A stretch of 60,000 nt of DNA from Neocallimastix lanati (nom. inval.) (taxonomy: Eukaryota > Neocallimastigomycota > Neocallimastigomycetes > Neocallimastigales > Neocallimastigaceae). The stretch is taken from contig JACVTC010000184.1 in NCBI GenBank assembly GCA_016946835.1, forward strand, positions 64,001 to 124,000, given 5' to 3'. The notes beneath the pieces were generated by a model. That model was not told the DNA's origin. It saw only the letters and a list, made by a program, of their open reading frames with translations, and made no database searches. Of this stretch, positions 49,063 through 60,000 are shown piece after piece. Numbering within the stretch: position 1 is the first letter of the stretch; each line of letters begins with the position of its first letter. Made by a program: the position numbers and the translations under genes.

Positions 49063-49458
49063 TTTATTTTTTATTCATATATTTATGTCAATATGTCACT
49101 TAAAGAAATGAAATTTTGATAATAAATAATAGAAGCCTATCGTTATTTATTTTGTAGTGGAGTTTCAGAACTTTGTATATGTAATGTTCTTTTTTTGTTA
49201 ATAACAGTAATACAATTATTAAATAAGTATTTGTAATTGAAAATTTGTACATTTAATTAATAAAATGATTTTTAACAAAATTGCAAGTTAAATATTTAAA
49301 TAATAAAGAAAAATAAGAAAGTAAATAGATAATGTACACATATATATATAATATAAAAATAGAAAAAAAAACAATGATTAGAAGATGTATATATATATAT
49401 ATAAAAGGTTCATTTCTCTAAGTGTCATATTGACATAAATATATGAATAAAAAATAAA
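49063..49458. mobile_element. MITE-like element with 50-bp inverted termini
   Basis: Ends 49063-49112 and 49409-49458 are inverted copies, differing at two of about 50 positions by eye. They contain TTCATATATTTATGTCAATA and CACTTA.AGAAATGAA. The interior of about 296 bp has no transposase. At 49132 it carries TAG followed by AAGCCTATCGTTATTTA, identical to the intron-exon 3 junction of paralog A but on the plus strand, so it may have captured a gene fragment. No target-site duplication is certain in this A/T context. Confidence 0.7.
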
Positions 49459-49724
49459 AAACAAATAAAAAAAAAGAATAAAAATTAAAAAATTTAAATT
49501 AATACACAAATAACGATATTCTTATATTATTAAGAAATAATTAAGAAATAAAATTAAAACATATTTAATAATTATAAGAATTATTATTTTATTATTCAAA
49601 AAAAAAAAAAATAAAAATACATATAGTAAAAAAAATATTTTATCAAAAAATTTATTTAAAAATATTATAGAACTAATTTTATATATACAAATATAATCAC
49701 TTTTAATTATTATGTAATTGCTAC

Positions 49725-49885
49725 GGAGCAAGTACGAAACATATGGGTTAGGTTATAGTGGCCTCACCTCAAATGGAAATTACGAACTGGAGAACCACTC
49801 GGAAAAGTAGTACTTATAAAAATAAAATTATCAGTAATAATATATATATCAGAGCGGATGAAAACAAGGGCGGTACACACCTGAA
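49725..49885 (-). other. GC-richer island of unknown origin
   Basis: Two complex blocks (GCTACGGAGCAAGTACGAAA to about 49812, and CAGAGCGGATGAAAACAAGG then GCGGTACACACC) stand out from the flanks. On the minus strand an open stretch of about 40 codons starts after a TTTCAG and reads VCTALVFIRSDIYIITDNF then ISTTFPSGSPVRNFHLR before TGA. It may be a decayed exon or the end of a mobile element. Not recognised. Confidence 0.35.
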
Positions 49886-50039
49886 ATAAAAAAAGTTTTT
49901 AATTATTATAAATTTAAATATAGTTAACATTGTATTTTTTTATATTATTCATTATTAATAACAATGTAATTATTTTAGTAGATAAATTTATTAAGAAAAA
50001 AATAAAAATAAAAATAAAAATAAAAATAAAATAAAATAA

Positions 50040-50190
50040 ATAGTAGAACATTAAATAAGAAAGTACAGATTGAATAAAATAAAAATAAATAGTTAAAATA
50101 TAAATATAAGTACGGATTGAATAAAATAAAATAAAATAAATAGTAGAATATTAAATAAGAAAGTACAGATTGAATAAAGTATAATAAAAT
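50040..50190. repeat. Three units of the 51.5-kb minisatellite
   Basis: Three diverged units (AAAGTACAGATTGAAT at about 50060, TAAGTACGGATTGAAT at 50108 and AAAGTACAGATTGAAT at 50159) with AAAAT spacers, just left of the dockerin pseudogene. Confidence 0.9.
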
Positions 50191-50231
50191 AAAATAGAAT
50201 AAAACAAAATAAAAAATAAAAAATCTAAAGA

Positions 50232-51503
50232 ATGCCTTATAACCAATTTACATTCATTTACGAACGTCCTTTTATTGAGTGATTGTAATAACAGTATATG
50301 GGCTTATCAAAATGAAAATTTTATTCTAAAAGCCACTGGTAAAAATTTATATGCGATGAACTCCAAAAATGGTAGAATGATGGATTGCGCTGAAGTTGAT
50401 AATTAAGTCAATCGTCGTATTCATTTTAAGATTGTTAATGAAAAATATATCTGTATCAAAAATGATATTGTTCCAGAAAATCATTGTTTAAATAGAAAAA
50501 CATTGAATTTTGAAATACATAGTGATGGAAATAACGAAGAATGATCAGAATGGTATATAGAAAATATAAACGGAAAAATTGTTGAATCTGTGGATGAAAT
50601 TATTAGAAATAATCCTAATTTAATGTTTGGGGAATTCAAACCTGTTATTCCAACGAGTACTATAATTATTACTCCAACTATTACTCCAACAACAACTTCC
50701 TATGTTTCCAGACAAATGGCAACGATCAAACTTGGCCATACTATTTATCGGTTCTACCACGCTATCACTAATAAATGTCTGTATGCTCCACAAAATACAA
50801 ACGGTAAGATCATCATAAAGCCATGTGGTGATTCTATTCCAAATGGATGGTCTTGATCTCTCGTAAAGGCTATTTTTATTCCATGGTTTATCCTGACTAT
50901 TGTTTAGGTATTGAGGATATTAATACTGGAACTCAGGTAAATGTGTGATGATCATGATAAATTACAGTATAATAATGATGGTTTATTTGAATTAATTGGT
51001 AAGATTGATAAATGCATTGGTTTATTAAATGAAAAGGATATATATAGCAATGAAATTGAATTGAACTTAAATATTTGAGCTAAAACTGATGTTGAAAAGT
51101 TTTACAACTGGGATCACAATCCAATTTCAAGTACTGTCTGCTTTTCTGAAGCTTTTAGTTATCCATGTTGCTCCGACCCATATACGACTGTCATAACTAT
51201 TGATAATTATGGTCGGTCAATGGTATTGAAAATGATAAATAGTGTGATATTCTTGGTTTTGAAAAAATTCTTTCTACTCTTATTCCTACCGTTAATACTG
51301 AAACATACTATTTATACAATGACGATATGAATTAATATATATACTCGGATGGAATTTTGAGCCCTTCAATTACATTAGCTAGTTGTGATTACATTACCTA
51401 TTCTCTCGGGGATATTCTATACATGTACAATGACCATTTCCATTTAAAATTTAATGAAAAGCATGGTTTAATGGTTGTCGATGATATTTCCTTAATTAAG
51501 TGA
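50232..51503 (+). pseudogene. Pseudogene of a dockerin-bearing secreted protein
   Basis: Readable over about 420 codons by following frames: SIWAYQNENFILKATGKNLY, YICIKNDIVPENHCLN, a Thr/Pro linker (ITPTITPTTTSYVSR), ATIKLGHTIYRFYHAITNKC, IIIKPCGDSIPNGWS, GYFYSMVYPDYCLGIEDINT, LFELIGKIDKCIGLLNEKD and a dockerin (51132-51253) with SEAFSYPCCSDPY and IENDK.CDI. Stops lie at 50404, 50542, 50854, 51076, 51240 and 51333, plus at least three frameshifts. The stops at 50542, 50854, 51076 and 51240 are TGA or TAG where Trp is expected. The Cys/Trp-containing repeats before the dockerin recall ricin-type beta-trefoil lectins or scaffoldin-like modules; this is inference. After the dockerin comes more coding-like sequence (ITLASCDYITYSLGDILYMY). 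No signal peptide is visible, so the 5' end may be lost. Confidence 0.82.
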
Positions 51504-51536
51504 ATGTGAAAAAGAAGGCACTTCTTTCAATATGAA

Positions 51537-53005
51537 TATAAAGTACAGATTGAATAAAATAAAATAAAATAAAATAAATAGTAGAATATGAATATAAAGT
51601 AGGGATTGAATAAAATAAAATAAAATAAAATAAAAAGTAGAATATGAATATAAAGTACAGATTGAATAAAATAAAATAAAATAAAATAAATAGTAGAAAT
51701 ATGAATATAAAGTACAGATTTAATAAAATAAAATAAAATAAAATAAAATAAAATAAAATAAAATAAAATAAAATAAAATAAAATAAAATAAAATAAAATA
51801 AAATAAAATAAAATAAAATAAATAGTAGAAATATGAATATAAAGTACAGATTGAATAAAATAAAATAAAATAAAATAAAATAAAATAAAATAAAATAAAA
51901 TAAAATAAAATAAATAGTAGAAATATGAATATAAAGTACAGATTGAATAAAATAAAATAAAATAAAATAAAATAAAATAAAATAAATAAAATAAAATAAA
52001 ATAAAATAAAATAAAATAAAATAAAATAAAATAAAATAAATAGTAGAAATATGAATATAAAGTACAGATTGAATAAAATAAAATAAAATAAAATAAATAG
52101 TAGAAATATGAATATAAAGTACAGATTGAATAAAATAAAATAAAATAAAATAAATAGTAGAAATATGAATATAAAGTACAGATTGAATAAAATAAAATAA
52201 AATAAAATAAATAGTAGAAATATGAATATAAAGTACAGATTGAATAAAATAAAATAAAATAAAATAAATAGTAGAAATATGAATATAAAGTACAGATTGA
52301 ATAAAATAAAATAAAATAAAATAAATAGTAGAAATATGAATATAAAGTACAGATTGAATAAAATAAAATAAAATAAAATAAATAGTAGAAATATGAATAT
52401 AAAGTACAGATTGAATAAAATAAAATAAAATAAAATAAAATAAAATAAAATAAAATAAAATAAAATAAAATAAATAGTAGAAATATGAATATAAAGTACA
52501 GATTGAATAAAATAAAATAAAATAAAATAAAATAAAATAAAATAAAATAAAATAAAATAAAATAAAATAAAATAAAATAAATAGTAGAAATATGAATATA
52601 AAGTACAGATTGAATAAAATAAAATAAAATAAAATAAAATAAAATAAAATAAAATAAAATAAAATAAAATAAAATAAAATAAAATAAAATAAAATAAAAT
52701 AAAATAAAATAAAATAAAATAAAATAAAATAAAATAAAATAAAATAAAATAAAATAAAATAAAATAAAATAAAATAAAATAAAATAAAATAAAATAAAAT
52801 AAAATAAAATAAAATAAAATAAAATAAAATAAAATAAAATAAAATAAAATAAAATAAAATAAAATAAAATAAAATAAAATAAAATAAAATAAAATAAAAT
52901 AAAATAAAATAAAATAAAATAAAATAAAATAAAATAAAATAAAATAAAATAAAATAAAATAAAATAAAATAAAATAAAATAAAATAAAATAAAATAAAAT
53001 AAAAT
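51537..53005. repeat. 15-unit minisatellite ending in a pure AAAAT array
   Basis: Fifteen units of (TAG)TAGAAATATGAATATAAA then GTACAGATTGAA are separated by AAAAT pentamer tracts of variable length. The last tract (about 52605-53005) is about 80 uninterrupted AAAAT. Unit sequence is nearly constant while spacers vary from about 4 to 25 pentamers. Minus-strand open frames of about 500 codons here are artefacts: a 5-bp unit reads without stops as LFYFI. Confidence 0.97.
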
Positions 53006-53810
53006 AGATGCAAAATATATAAAATCACAATTCATTCCTACGAATGTTTTACGAAATATATGAACGGACTTCTAACAAAAAAGTTAAAGAAAGCACTACT
53101 ATTTGAAATAAAAAAATATTAAACTTAAAAGAAAAATGTTTGAAATTACGTTTAATATTACATAAAGGAAAAATGTTTGAAATTACGTTTAATATTACAT
53201 AAATTAATTAAATATAAAATATTTATATTTAGTAAAGTAATTTATATGGAATACGACCTATTTTAATAAACTGTTGATGTAAGAGTGGCTTAAATTATTT
53301 TTAATAAATACATAATAGCATTTAAATTTTTAATAAATAATAAAATAATATTTTATAATATTTAATTTTAATTTTAAAAAAATATTTTAATATTTTTTGT
53401 TAAAATAATAAAAAAATAAAATTTATAAAAATATTTTAATATTTTTTGTTAAAATAGTAATAAAATATTTAATAATATTTAATTTTAAAAAAATATTTTA
53501 ACATTTTTTTTTTAAAAATAAAATAAACTATTTAATAATTAAAAAAAAAAAAAATTAAACCATTTATATTTATTTCTATTTTTATTTATTTACTTATTTA
53601 TTTACAATCATTCAAAAATGAAAAAAAATGAAGGGCGTTAAATTATGAATTAATTTTTAATTTAAAAACCACATTCCGAAATATAACATTCTGAAATATA
53701 TTTGTTTTATATCAATATAAAATATCTTTAAAAATATAATAATTTAGTGAATTTCTCAATAAATTTAATATAATTAAATAAACCACCTCTTCAGAACATT
53801 AACAATTAAT
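53006..53810. other. AT-rich intergenic DNA
   Basis: A less simple stretch (53030-53100, CAATTCATTCCTACGAATGT then TTTACGAAATATATGAACGG) directly follows the array. AAATGTTTGAAATTACGTTT is then duplicated (53134 and 53170). The rest is A/T-rich with TATTTTAATATTTTTTGTTA repeats (about 53383-53450). No gene. Confidence 0.5.
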
Positions 53811-53934
53811 TAAAGAAAAAAGTTACCATATTAGACAATTATAAATATTATTTAATTTAATAATGTTTTAATAAGTAAATTAAATAAATTAATTTAACAT
53901 GTATAATTGCCTAATATGGTAACTTTTTTCTTTA
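53811..53934. repeat. Hairpin element, 33-bp arms
   Basis: Left arm 53811-53843 and right arm 53902-53934 are inverted copies with one mismatch, containing AAAAAAGTTACCATATTAGA. The spacer is 58 nt. TTAA lies at both outer ends, which would fit a TTAA-duplicating MITE but is also expected by chance here. Confidence 0.85.
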
Positions 53935-55379
53935 AAAATCTATTATACTGAATTATATAGATAAAAACCTAAACAAATAAAATTATAAATTATCTAAACT
54001 TTTATATACTATATATGATATAAATTATTTTATTTTTTAAAAAAAATAAATTTATAAAAAAAAAAAAAAAAGTATCTGACTTTTTTTTTCCTTTTTCAAA
54101 ATGTATTACAAAATAATAACAAAATTATATAATATAATGGAAAGAATCACTTAACTTTTACTATTAAAACTATTTTCATTTTGAATATCATTTTTATACT
54201 ACATATTATTATTTTTATTTTTATTTATATTCATAATTATATTTATATAAAAATATATATGTTTTCTTTATTATCAATATTAATAATTTCTATAAAGTTA
54301 GAATTATAAAATAGATTGATTATTCGTTAATATGGATTTTTTTTAAAAAAAATTTATTATTAAATTAAATACATACAAAGGAAAATTAATTATCAATTAA
54401 ATAATTTATTTATACTTCTTGTCAATTTAATTAATAATTTATTAATTAAAATAACATAAAATTAATGAAAATCATATTAGCTATAATTTATATATTTAGG
54501 AATGAGGATTGATTAGAAAGTTAATAAATATATATAATTCCAAAAGTAAAAAAAAATATTCATTATGAATAAACCTATGAAAATCTTCCGATCATTATTG
54601 TAATTAAGCACGATGAATATTGAAAATTATTAAAAATTTTTATGATAGGAGTTAAATTTATTTTAATTAAAAGTGAAGGTCAAATGAAAAGAACTTAAAA
54701 TGCTATATTACAAGTTAGATACTATAAAAATTTAAATACTGTTAATTATAATACTATGAAGTTTAAATGATTTTTGTTCAATTTAAGATGATAGCTCAAT
54801 ATGAAAAATAATTTTTATAATAACTATTTAATTACATATATTTTTTATTTATGTAATGAATTATACTTTTTTTTATTATATTAAATTAATTATTTAAGCT
54901 ATTTAAATATCGATTTAATAGAAGATCGTTCAATACATAAATATTTTCAAGTATTATATAATTTAGAAATAAATTTTAATTCATATAAAAAATGAATATA
55001 TAAAACATAACAATTTAATATTAACAACCACCACTAATATATTTTGAATTATATTATAGTTTCAAAGGTGAATAATTTAAATAATTATGTATAAGTTTTG
55101 TAGGAAAGATAATTTAACTCTTCAACATGCCGTTTTCCTATTAATTATTATTCACTTTATTTAAGATGGATGGATATATTTCCAATACATTTTTAAAAAA
55201 TTTGAAATAAAAAATGAGTTAATCTTGACGAATTTAGTAAAATGTGAAACTTTAAAAATAGTAAAATTAATTATGAAATTTATGTACAAAATATATTTGT
55301 ATATAATTTTTTTTTTTTTTTTAATTATTGACACTATATAAAAAAATAAAAATACAAAATAAAAAAAAATAAAATAAAA

Positions 55380-55434
<55 letters not shown>

Positions 55435-57084
55435 ATATAAAAAAATTAATTTACAATTTCAATTGCAAAATTATAATAATTAAGGTTGTATAAAAAATAT
55501 AACATTAAAAATATTAATATATTAACCAAATTTCTAATTTGACAAATATGTTAAAAAAATATTTTAAAATTTAATATTTAATAAGTTATTTAAACTTTAT
55601 TTTTTTTTCATTTATTTATTTAATATATTTAAATGTTAACAAAGATTTACAAATTAATTTAATTAAAATAATTAATAATTATAAACGAATAAGAAAATTA
55701 TTAACATTTTCAAGAATTTTGGAAAAAGTTATATTTTTACTTATATTATGTAAATTATAGATTTATGTTACAAAGAGCAATTGAATAAATAAATAATAAA
55801 TAATCCAATAATAATTAATAAATAATAATTAATAAATAATAATTAACAAATAATAATTAACAAATAATAATTAACAAATAATAATTATTAAATAATAAAT
55901 AAATTATTAATCATCTTTTTGTAATAATTATTGAAAATCTGAAATTTTATAATATATCGGACAAAATACAAATAAATATATATAAATTAATGCTTTATAT
56001 TAAAATATTAAAATACAAAATATAATATTAAATATTATTTTAATTGTATCCCAAATATTTTTGAAATAGTAATATTTGAAAATATTACTATTACAAATCA
56101 ATTATTATACTACACTATTATAATTCAATTTTAATAATAATAAAAAAAATAATAACAATAATAATTTTAATTATATTAAATAATAATGTAAATATTAATA
56201 TAAATAATAATAATAATTTCAATAATATTATAAATAAAGTAATAATAATTATAGTAATTTATTTTTTTTAAATAAATTATCAAATTTATTCACAGTTTCC
56301 TGTAAAAAAAAAAATTGAAAATGGACTTTTAAAATCTCATTAGTATAGAATTTAAATTAATATTAATTAATTATATACTTATCATTTATAACTAACTTGG
56401 ATTTCTTTCTAGACGGCTCTGTAAAAAATAAAAACATGTTGACAATATAACAACATGAAAATTCAATTAATAGTCCATTAAAAATAAATAATAATATAGT
56501 AATTTTCACACAATAATTAAATGAAATAGAGTAGAATCAAAATGGAAAAAATTATTTTGGTTAGAGAAATATCATCATTATATAGTTATAAACGATAACT
56601 CCATTCTTTCATTTTATTAAATATTTTTTATAGTAGAAATTTCAAATAATATTTTGTTACAATTTAAAATTTGTGTTGTATTTTTATTACAATGCTAACT
56701 TTATTGTATTTAATTTAGAAATTTACCATATTTTTATGTTTATCAATCATTTTTTGGAATCAAAATATATAATTTTTTCAATGAATAAAGTGAAAGAAGA
56801 ATGTTATTTTTTCATTCTAAAATAATATAAATATATATTATTTATATAGATATAAAATTTCAATTTATTAATTATTACTAATTATTTTACTAATAATTAA
56901 ATTTATATATTTAATATTTATAGTGTAATTACTTTATATATTTATATATATATAAAATTCATATTTATTAATGCATATTTGTAATTTGTAATGTTTGAAA
57001 ACAAAACAAAAAAAGAAAAGATATACAGAAAACAAATACTATAATTATATATGTTATGTTTATAAAAAATATAATATATTTGTA

Positions 57085-57117
<33 letters not shown>

Positions 57118-57309
57118 TTAATTAATAATTTTTAAACGTGACTATATTTTTATTTAATGTTTGAAGATAAAGACAAAAAAAAAAGTTTAAAAAAAAATTA
57201 GAAAGTACGGAAAATAAATCTAAAAGTTTTAATGGTAATAATATTAAATTTTAAAAAATAAGTAACAATAAAAAATAAAAAATAAAAAATAATTAATATT
57301 AATAATATA
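53935..57309. other. AT-rich intergenic DNA
   Basis: No intact gene. Scattered coding-like words at 54.5-55.3 kb (for example MNKPMKIFRSLL and MYKFCRKDNLTLQHAVF on the plus strand) hint at an old relic, but stops are too dense to call one. Also an AAAT tract (55378-55437), TAATAATTAACAAA repeats (about 55800-55890) and AT dinucleotides (about 57084-57106). Confidence 0.45.
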
Positions 57310-57560
57310 GTTAAGCACAAAAACTTATATATGCAATATTTAATCTAGGCTTTTATTCAAGGTTGAATATTATTGTTGTGATAAGAAGTATATAGAAAGC
57401 TAACTATTTATAAGTAGGTACTAGGAGGCGATGTCAAATTGTTATGTCTATTTGAGCCTTTATTTTTATGAAGCCTACCCGTTAAGAATTGAAGAACTTT
57501 ATCATTATAAAACAAATTTATCTTTCTATCTTTATTATAATAAAATATTTTTTAAACTTT
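57310..57560. other. GC-richer island, possible relic
   Basis: Complex sequence with TAGGTACTAGGAGGCGATGT and GAAGCCTACCCGTTAAGAAT. The plus strand has an open stretch AMSNCYVYLSLYFYEAYPL then RIEELYHYKTNLSFYLYYN. No family recognised. GAAGCCTA..CGTTA only weakly recalls the exon-3 start of the paralogs. Confidence 0.25.
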
Positions 57561-58416
57561 TAATTATTGTAACAACTAACTAATAACTAACAATTTATTT
57601 AAATAAAATTATTAGTTTTCACTTGTATAGTTTATCCATTTTTTATTTTTTTTTAAAAAAAATTTATTAATATAATTTTAAATTCAAAACTTTTAAATTA
57701 ATTTAAATAACCAATAATTGTTTTGAAAAATTAAATCATTATATTTTATTTGTTGTAAAACGGTTAATATGAATATTTTAAAATAAATTATTAATAATTA
57801 ATTAAATGTTATATCCAATACTTTTTCTCTTTCATAAAAATAAAAAATATAATTAAAAATAAAATAATAAAAAGGAAAATAAATAATAGTAATAATTAAA
57901 AAAAAAAATATATATATATATATAACAAACTTTATTTATATTTAAATAAAGTTTTGTTTTTTTTTTTTATAAATTTTAAAATAAAAGTTTAATTAATATT
58001 AATTTAAATTAATTTAAATATTACATTAAATATGCCGTCTTCATATTAATTTATTTCTTTGAATTTTCATTTTAATAATAATTTTTTTTTTAAAAAGTAA
58101 ATAAATGATGTTTAATGTGAGTGACATCATTTAAACATACAAAAAAATATAAATAGAAAAAAAATTCTCATTAAAATTTTTTTCATTCAACAAATATTTG
58201 TAAATTTTAATTGTAATATAAATATTAAAAAATAAAAATTTATTTTAATATTTTCTTTTAGAAAATATTTTATTGAATTGTATTATAAATAGTATTAAAT
58301 CATTTTAGATTATAAATTTAATTTTTTGTATATAAAAACAATTTATTATTAAATTATTTATTATAAATTTTTTATGAATAATTGATTTTTTTTAAAAAAA
58401 AAAATTAAATTAAAAA
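57561..58416. promoter_or_regulatory. Upstream region of the dockerin gene
   Basis: AT-rich with a poly(T) run (57957-57969) and A-rich leader (TTAAAAAATGAAGG) at the start codon. Direct words TGATGTTTAATGTGAGTGACATCATTT at about 58106-58132 hold an inverted ATGATG/TGACATCAT pair resembling a CRE/AP-1-like TGACATCA site about 285 bp upstream. Regulatory role is inference. Confidence 0.3.
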
Positions 58417-60000
58417 ATGAAGGCTTCTGTTGTTTTTACTGTTGTTTCTGCTCTTATAGCTAAAATTGCTTCTGCCGATTCTTGCTGGTCTCAAGATCTT
58501 GGCTATCCATGCTGTCAAAACACCGTCGATGTTAAATACAACGATAAAGATGGATTATGGGGAGTAGAAAATGGAAATTGGTGTGGTATTATTAATACCC
58601 AAGTTAGTGACCAAAACCAACAAAACCAACAAAATCAAGATCAAAACCAACAAAACCAACAAAACCAACAAAACCAACAAAATCAACAAAACCAACAAAA
58701 CCAACAAAACCAAGACCAAAATCAACAAAACCAACAAAACCAACAAAATCAAGATCAAAACCAACAAAACCAACAAAATCAAGATCAAAACCAACAAAAC
58801 CAACAAAATCAAGTTCAAGACCAACAAAACCAAGACCAAAATCAACAAAACCAACAAAACCAAGACCAAAATCAACAAAATCAACAAAACCAACAAAACC
58901 AACAAAATCAAGATCAAAATCAACAAAACCAACAAAACCAACAAAATCAAGATCAAAATCAACAAAACCAACAAAACCAACAAAATCAAGATCAAAACCA
59001 ACAAAACCAACAAAACCAAGACCAAAATCAACAAAACCAACAAAACCAAGACCAAAACCAACAAAACCAACAAAACCAACAAAACCAACAAAACCAACAA
59101 AACCAACAAAACCAACAAAACCAACAAAACCAACAAAACCAACAAAACCAACAAAACCAACAAAACCAACAAAACCAACAAAACCAACAAAACCAACAAA
59201 ACCAACAAAACCAACAAAACCAACAAAACCAACAAAACCAACAAAACCAACAAAACCAACAAAACCAACAAAACCAACAAAACCAACAAAACCAACAAAA
59301 TCAAGACCAAAACCAACAAAATCAAGTTCAAAACCAACAAAACCAACAAAACCAACAAAACCAACAAAACCAAGACCAAAATCAACAAAACCAACAAAAC
59401 CAACAAAACCAACAAAACCAACAAAATCAAGATCAAAACCAACAAAACCAACAAAATCAAGATCAAAACCAACAAAACCAACAAAACCAACAAAACCAAG
59501 ACCAAAATCAACAAAATCAACAAAACCAAGATCAAAACCAACAAAACCAACAAAACCAAGATCAAAACCAACAAAACCAACAAAACCAACAAAACCAACA
59601 AAACCAACAAAACCAACAAAACCAACAAAACCAACAAAACCAACAAAACCAACAAAACCAAGACCAAAATCAACAAAACCAACAAAACCAACAAAATCAA
59701 GACCAAAACCAACAAAATCAAGACCAAAACCAACAAAATCAAGTTCAAAACCAACAAAACCAAGATCAAAACCAAGATCAAAACCAACAAAACCAACAAA
59801 ACCAAGATCAAAACCAACAAGACCAACAAAATCAAAACCAAGGTCAAGAACAAAACCAACAAGACCAACAAAATCAAAACCAAGGTCAAGAACAAAACCA
59901 ACAAGACCAACAAAACCAAAACCAAGGTCAAGAACAAAACCAACAAGACCAACAAAATCAAAACCAAGGTCAAGAACAAAACCAACAAGAACAACAAAAT
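58417..60000 (+). CDS. Secreted dockerin protein with giant Q/N repeat (partial)
   Basis: The frame is open from ATG 58417 to the window edge: 528 codons, no stop, 3' end missing. Residues 1-20 form a signal peptide ([14 protein letters not shown], cleavage likely after ASA). Residues 21-58 are one CBM10-type fungal dockerin: [13 protein letters not shown], then [14 protein letters not shown], with Cys 23, 32, 33 and 56 and Trp 24, 48 and 55. Fungal dockerins anchor proteins to cellulosome scaffolds of anaerobic fungi. From about residue 65 the protein is almost only Gln and Asn (QNQ units, with DQNQ and VQNQ variants). The last part is four 14-residue units with [10 protein letters not shown]. 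No catalytic domain appears within the window; one may follow. The Q/N tract is prion-like in composition. The minus-strand Leu/Val-rich frame opposite is a shadow. Confidence 0.9.
   Translation, partial: MKASVVFTVVSALIAKIASADSCWSQDLGYPCCQNTVDVKYNDKDGLWGVENGNWCGIINTQVSDQNQQNQQNQDQNQQNQQNQQNQQNQQNQQNQQNQDQNQQNQQNQQNQDQNQQNQQNQDQNQQNQQNQVQDQQNQDQNQQNQQNQDQNQQNQQNQQNQQNQDQNQQNQQNQQNQDQNQQNQQNQQNQDQNQQNQQNQDQNQQNQQNQDQNQQNQQNQQNQQNQQNQQNQQNQQNQQNQQNQQNQQNQQNQQNQQNQQNQQNQQNQQNQQNQQNQQNQQNQQNQQNQQNQQNQDQNQQNQVQNQQNQQNQQNQQNQDQNQQNQQNQQNQQNQQNQDQNQQNQQNQDQNQQNQQNQQNQDQNQQNQQNQDQNQQNQQNQDQNQQNQQNQQNQQNQQNQQNQQNQQNQQNQQNQDQNQQNQQNQQNQDQNQQNQDQNQQNQVQNQQNQDQNQDQNQQNQQNQDQNQQDQQNQNQGQEQNQQDQQNQNQGQEQNQQDQQNQNQGQEQNQQDQQNQNQGQEQNQQEQQN
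58612..59990 (+). repeat. CAAAACCAA nonamer array with 42-bp terminal units
   Basis: About 1.35 kb of CAAAACCAA (QNQ) units with synonymous AAC/AAT and GAC/GAT variants clustered in blocks. Four 42-bp units then follow, marked by CAAGGTCAAGAA at 59839, 59881, 59923 and 59965. All units keep the reading frame, and C-rich codons make the array GC-richer than its flanks. Confidence 0.97.

Noticed and set aside
49735-49825. Possible tRNA on the minus strand (CCGAGTGGTT word)
   Set aside because: No B box at the right distance and no cloverleaf by eye.
50232-51503. Reassignment of TGA to Trp to rescue the dockerin pseudogene
   Set aside because: TAG and TAA stops and frameshifts also occur, and intact genes here use TGG for Trp, so decay is the simpler reading.
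51496-53035. Two overlapping minus-strand open frames of about 500 codons, FILFY repeats
   Set aside because: A stop-free 5-bp repeat is open in several frames at once; the sequence is a mini/microsatellite.
58555-59997. Minus-strand 480-codon Leu/Val-rich open frame
   Set aside because: Shadow of the plus-strand Gln/Asn-rich dockerin gene, which has the start codon, signal peptide and domain.

Overview
The window is extremely AT-rich eukaryotic DNA with long poly(T)/poly(A) runs, micro- and minisatellites, short GT..AG introns and isolated genes. The 58.4 kb gene encodes a signal peptide followed by a CBM10-type fungal dockerin, a module typical of cellulosomes of anaerobic gut fungi, and a second dockerin is readable in a pseudogene at 51.1 kb. 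I therefore infer a gut fungus (Neocallimastigomycota); the genus cannot be told from this window.

Layout. 0-21 kb: two recognisable single-exon genes, a BTG/Tob anti-proliferative homolog (minus, 1.6-2.5 kb) and a DnaJ-X chaperone (plus, 14.3-15.7 kb), in intergenic DNA with satellites and decayed coding pieces, including a frameshifted LINE reverse-transcriptase relic (16.6-17.0 kb) and an eight-copy minisatellite (17.4-18.4 kb). 21-45 kb: four tandem paralogs (A-D here) on the minus strand. Each has three exons, the middle one only 5 nt (AGCTC). Each encodes a conserved region of about 150 residues, possibly helix-turn-helix, then a long Asn/Ser-rich tail. Broken copies, copied 3' ends, an inverted exon-1 palindrome and repeated upstream blocks lie between them, so the locus grew by segmental duplication. 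45-58 kb: a decayed minus-strand gene, an inverted-repeat element, a SINE with target-site duplications and poly(A) tail, an element with 50-bp terminal inverted repeats, and a dockerin pseudogene between two arrays of the same minisatellite. 58.4 kb to the window end: the secreted dockerin protein with a Gln/Asn-rich repeat tract of more than 450 residues, cut by the edge.

Working together. The Tob homolog (mRNA deadenylation and growth control in known relatives) and the DnaJ-X protein (Hsp70 co-chaperone) are housekeeping types with no visible link to each other. The four paralogs form one lineage-specific family of unknown function; a DNA-binding role is inference only. The dockerin protein would dock to a cellulosome scaffold or cell surface.

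Limits. All similarity calls were made by eye, without searches. Exon structures rest on frame, splice sites and agreement among the four paralogs. Stretches called empty may hold genes that are split or too diverged to see.
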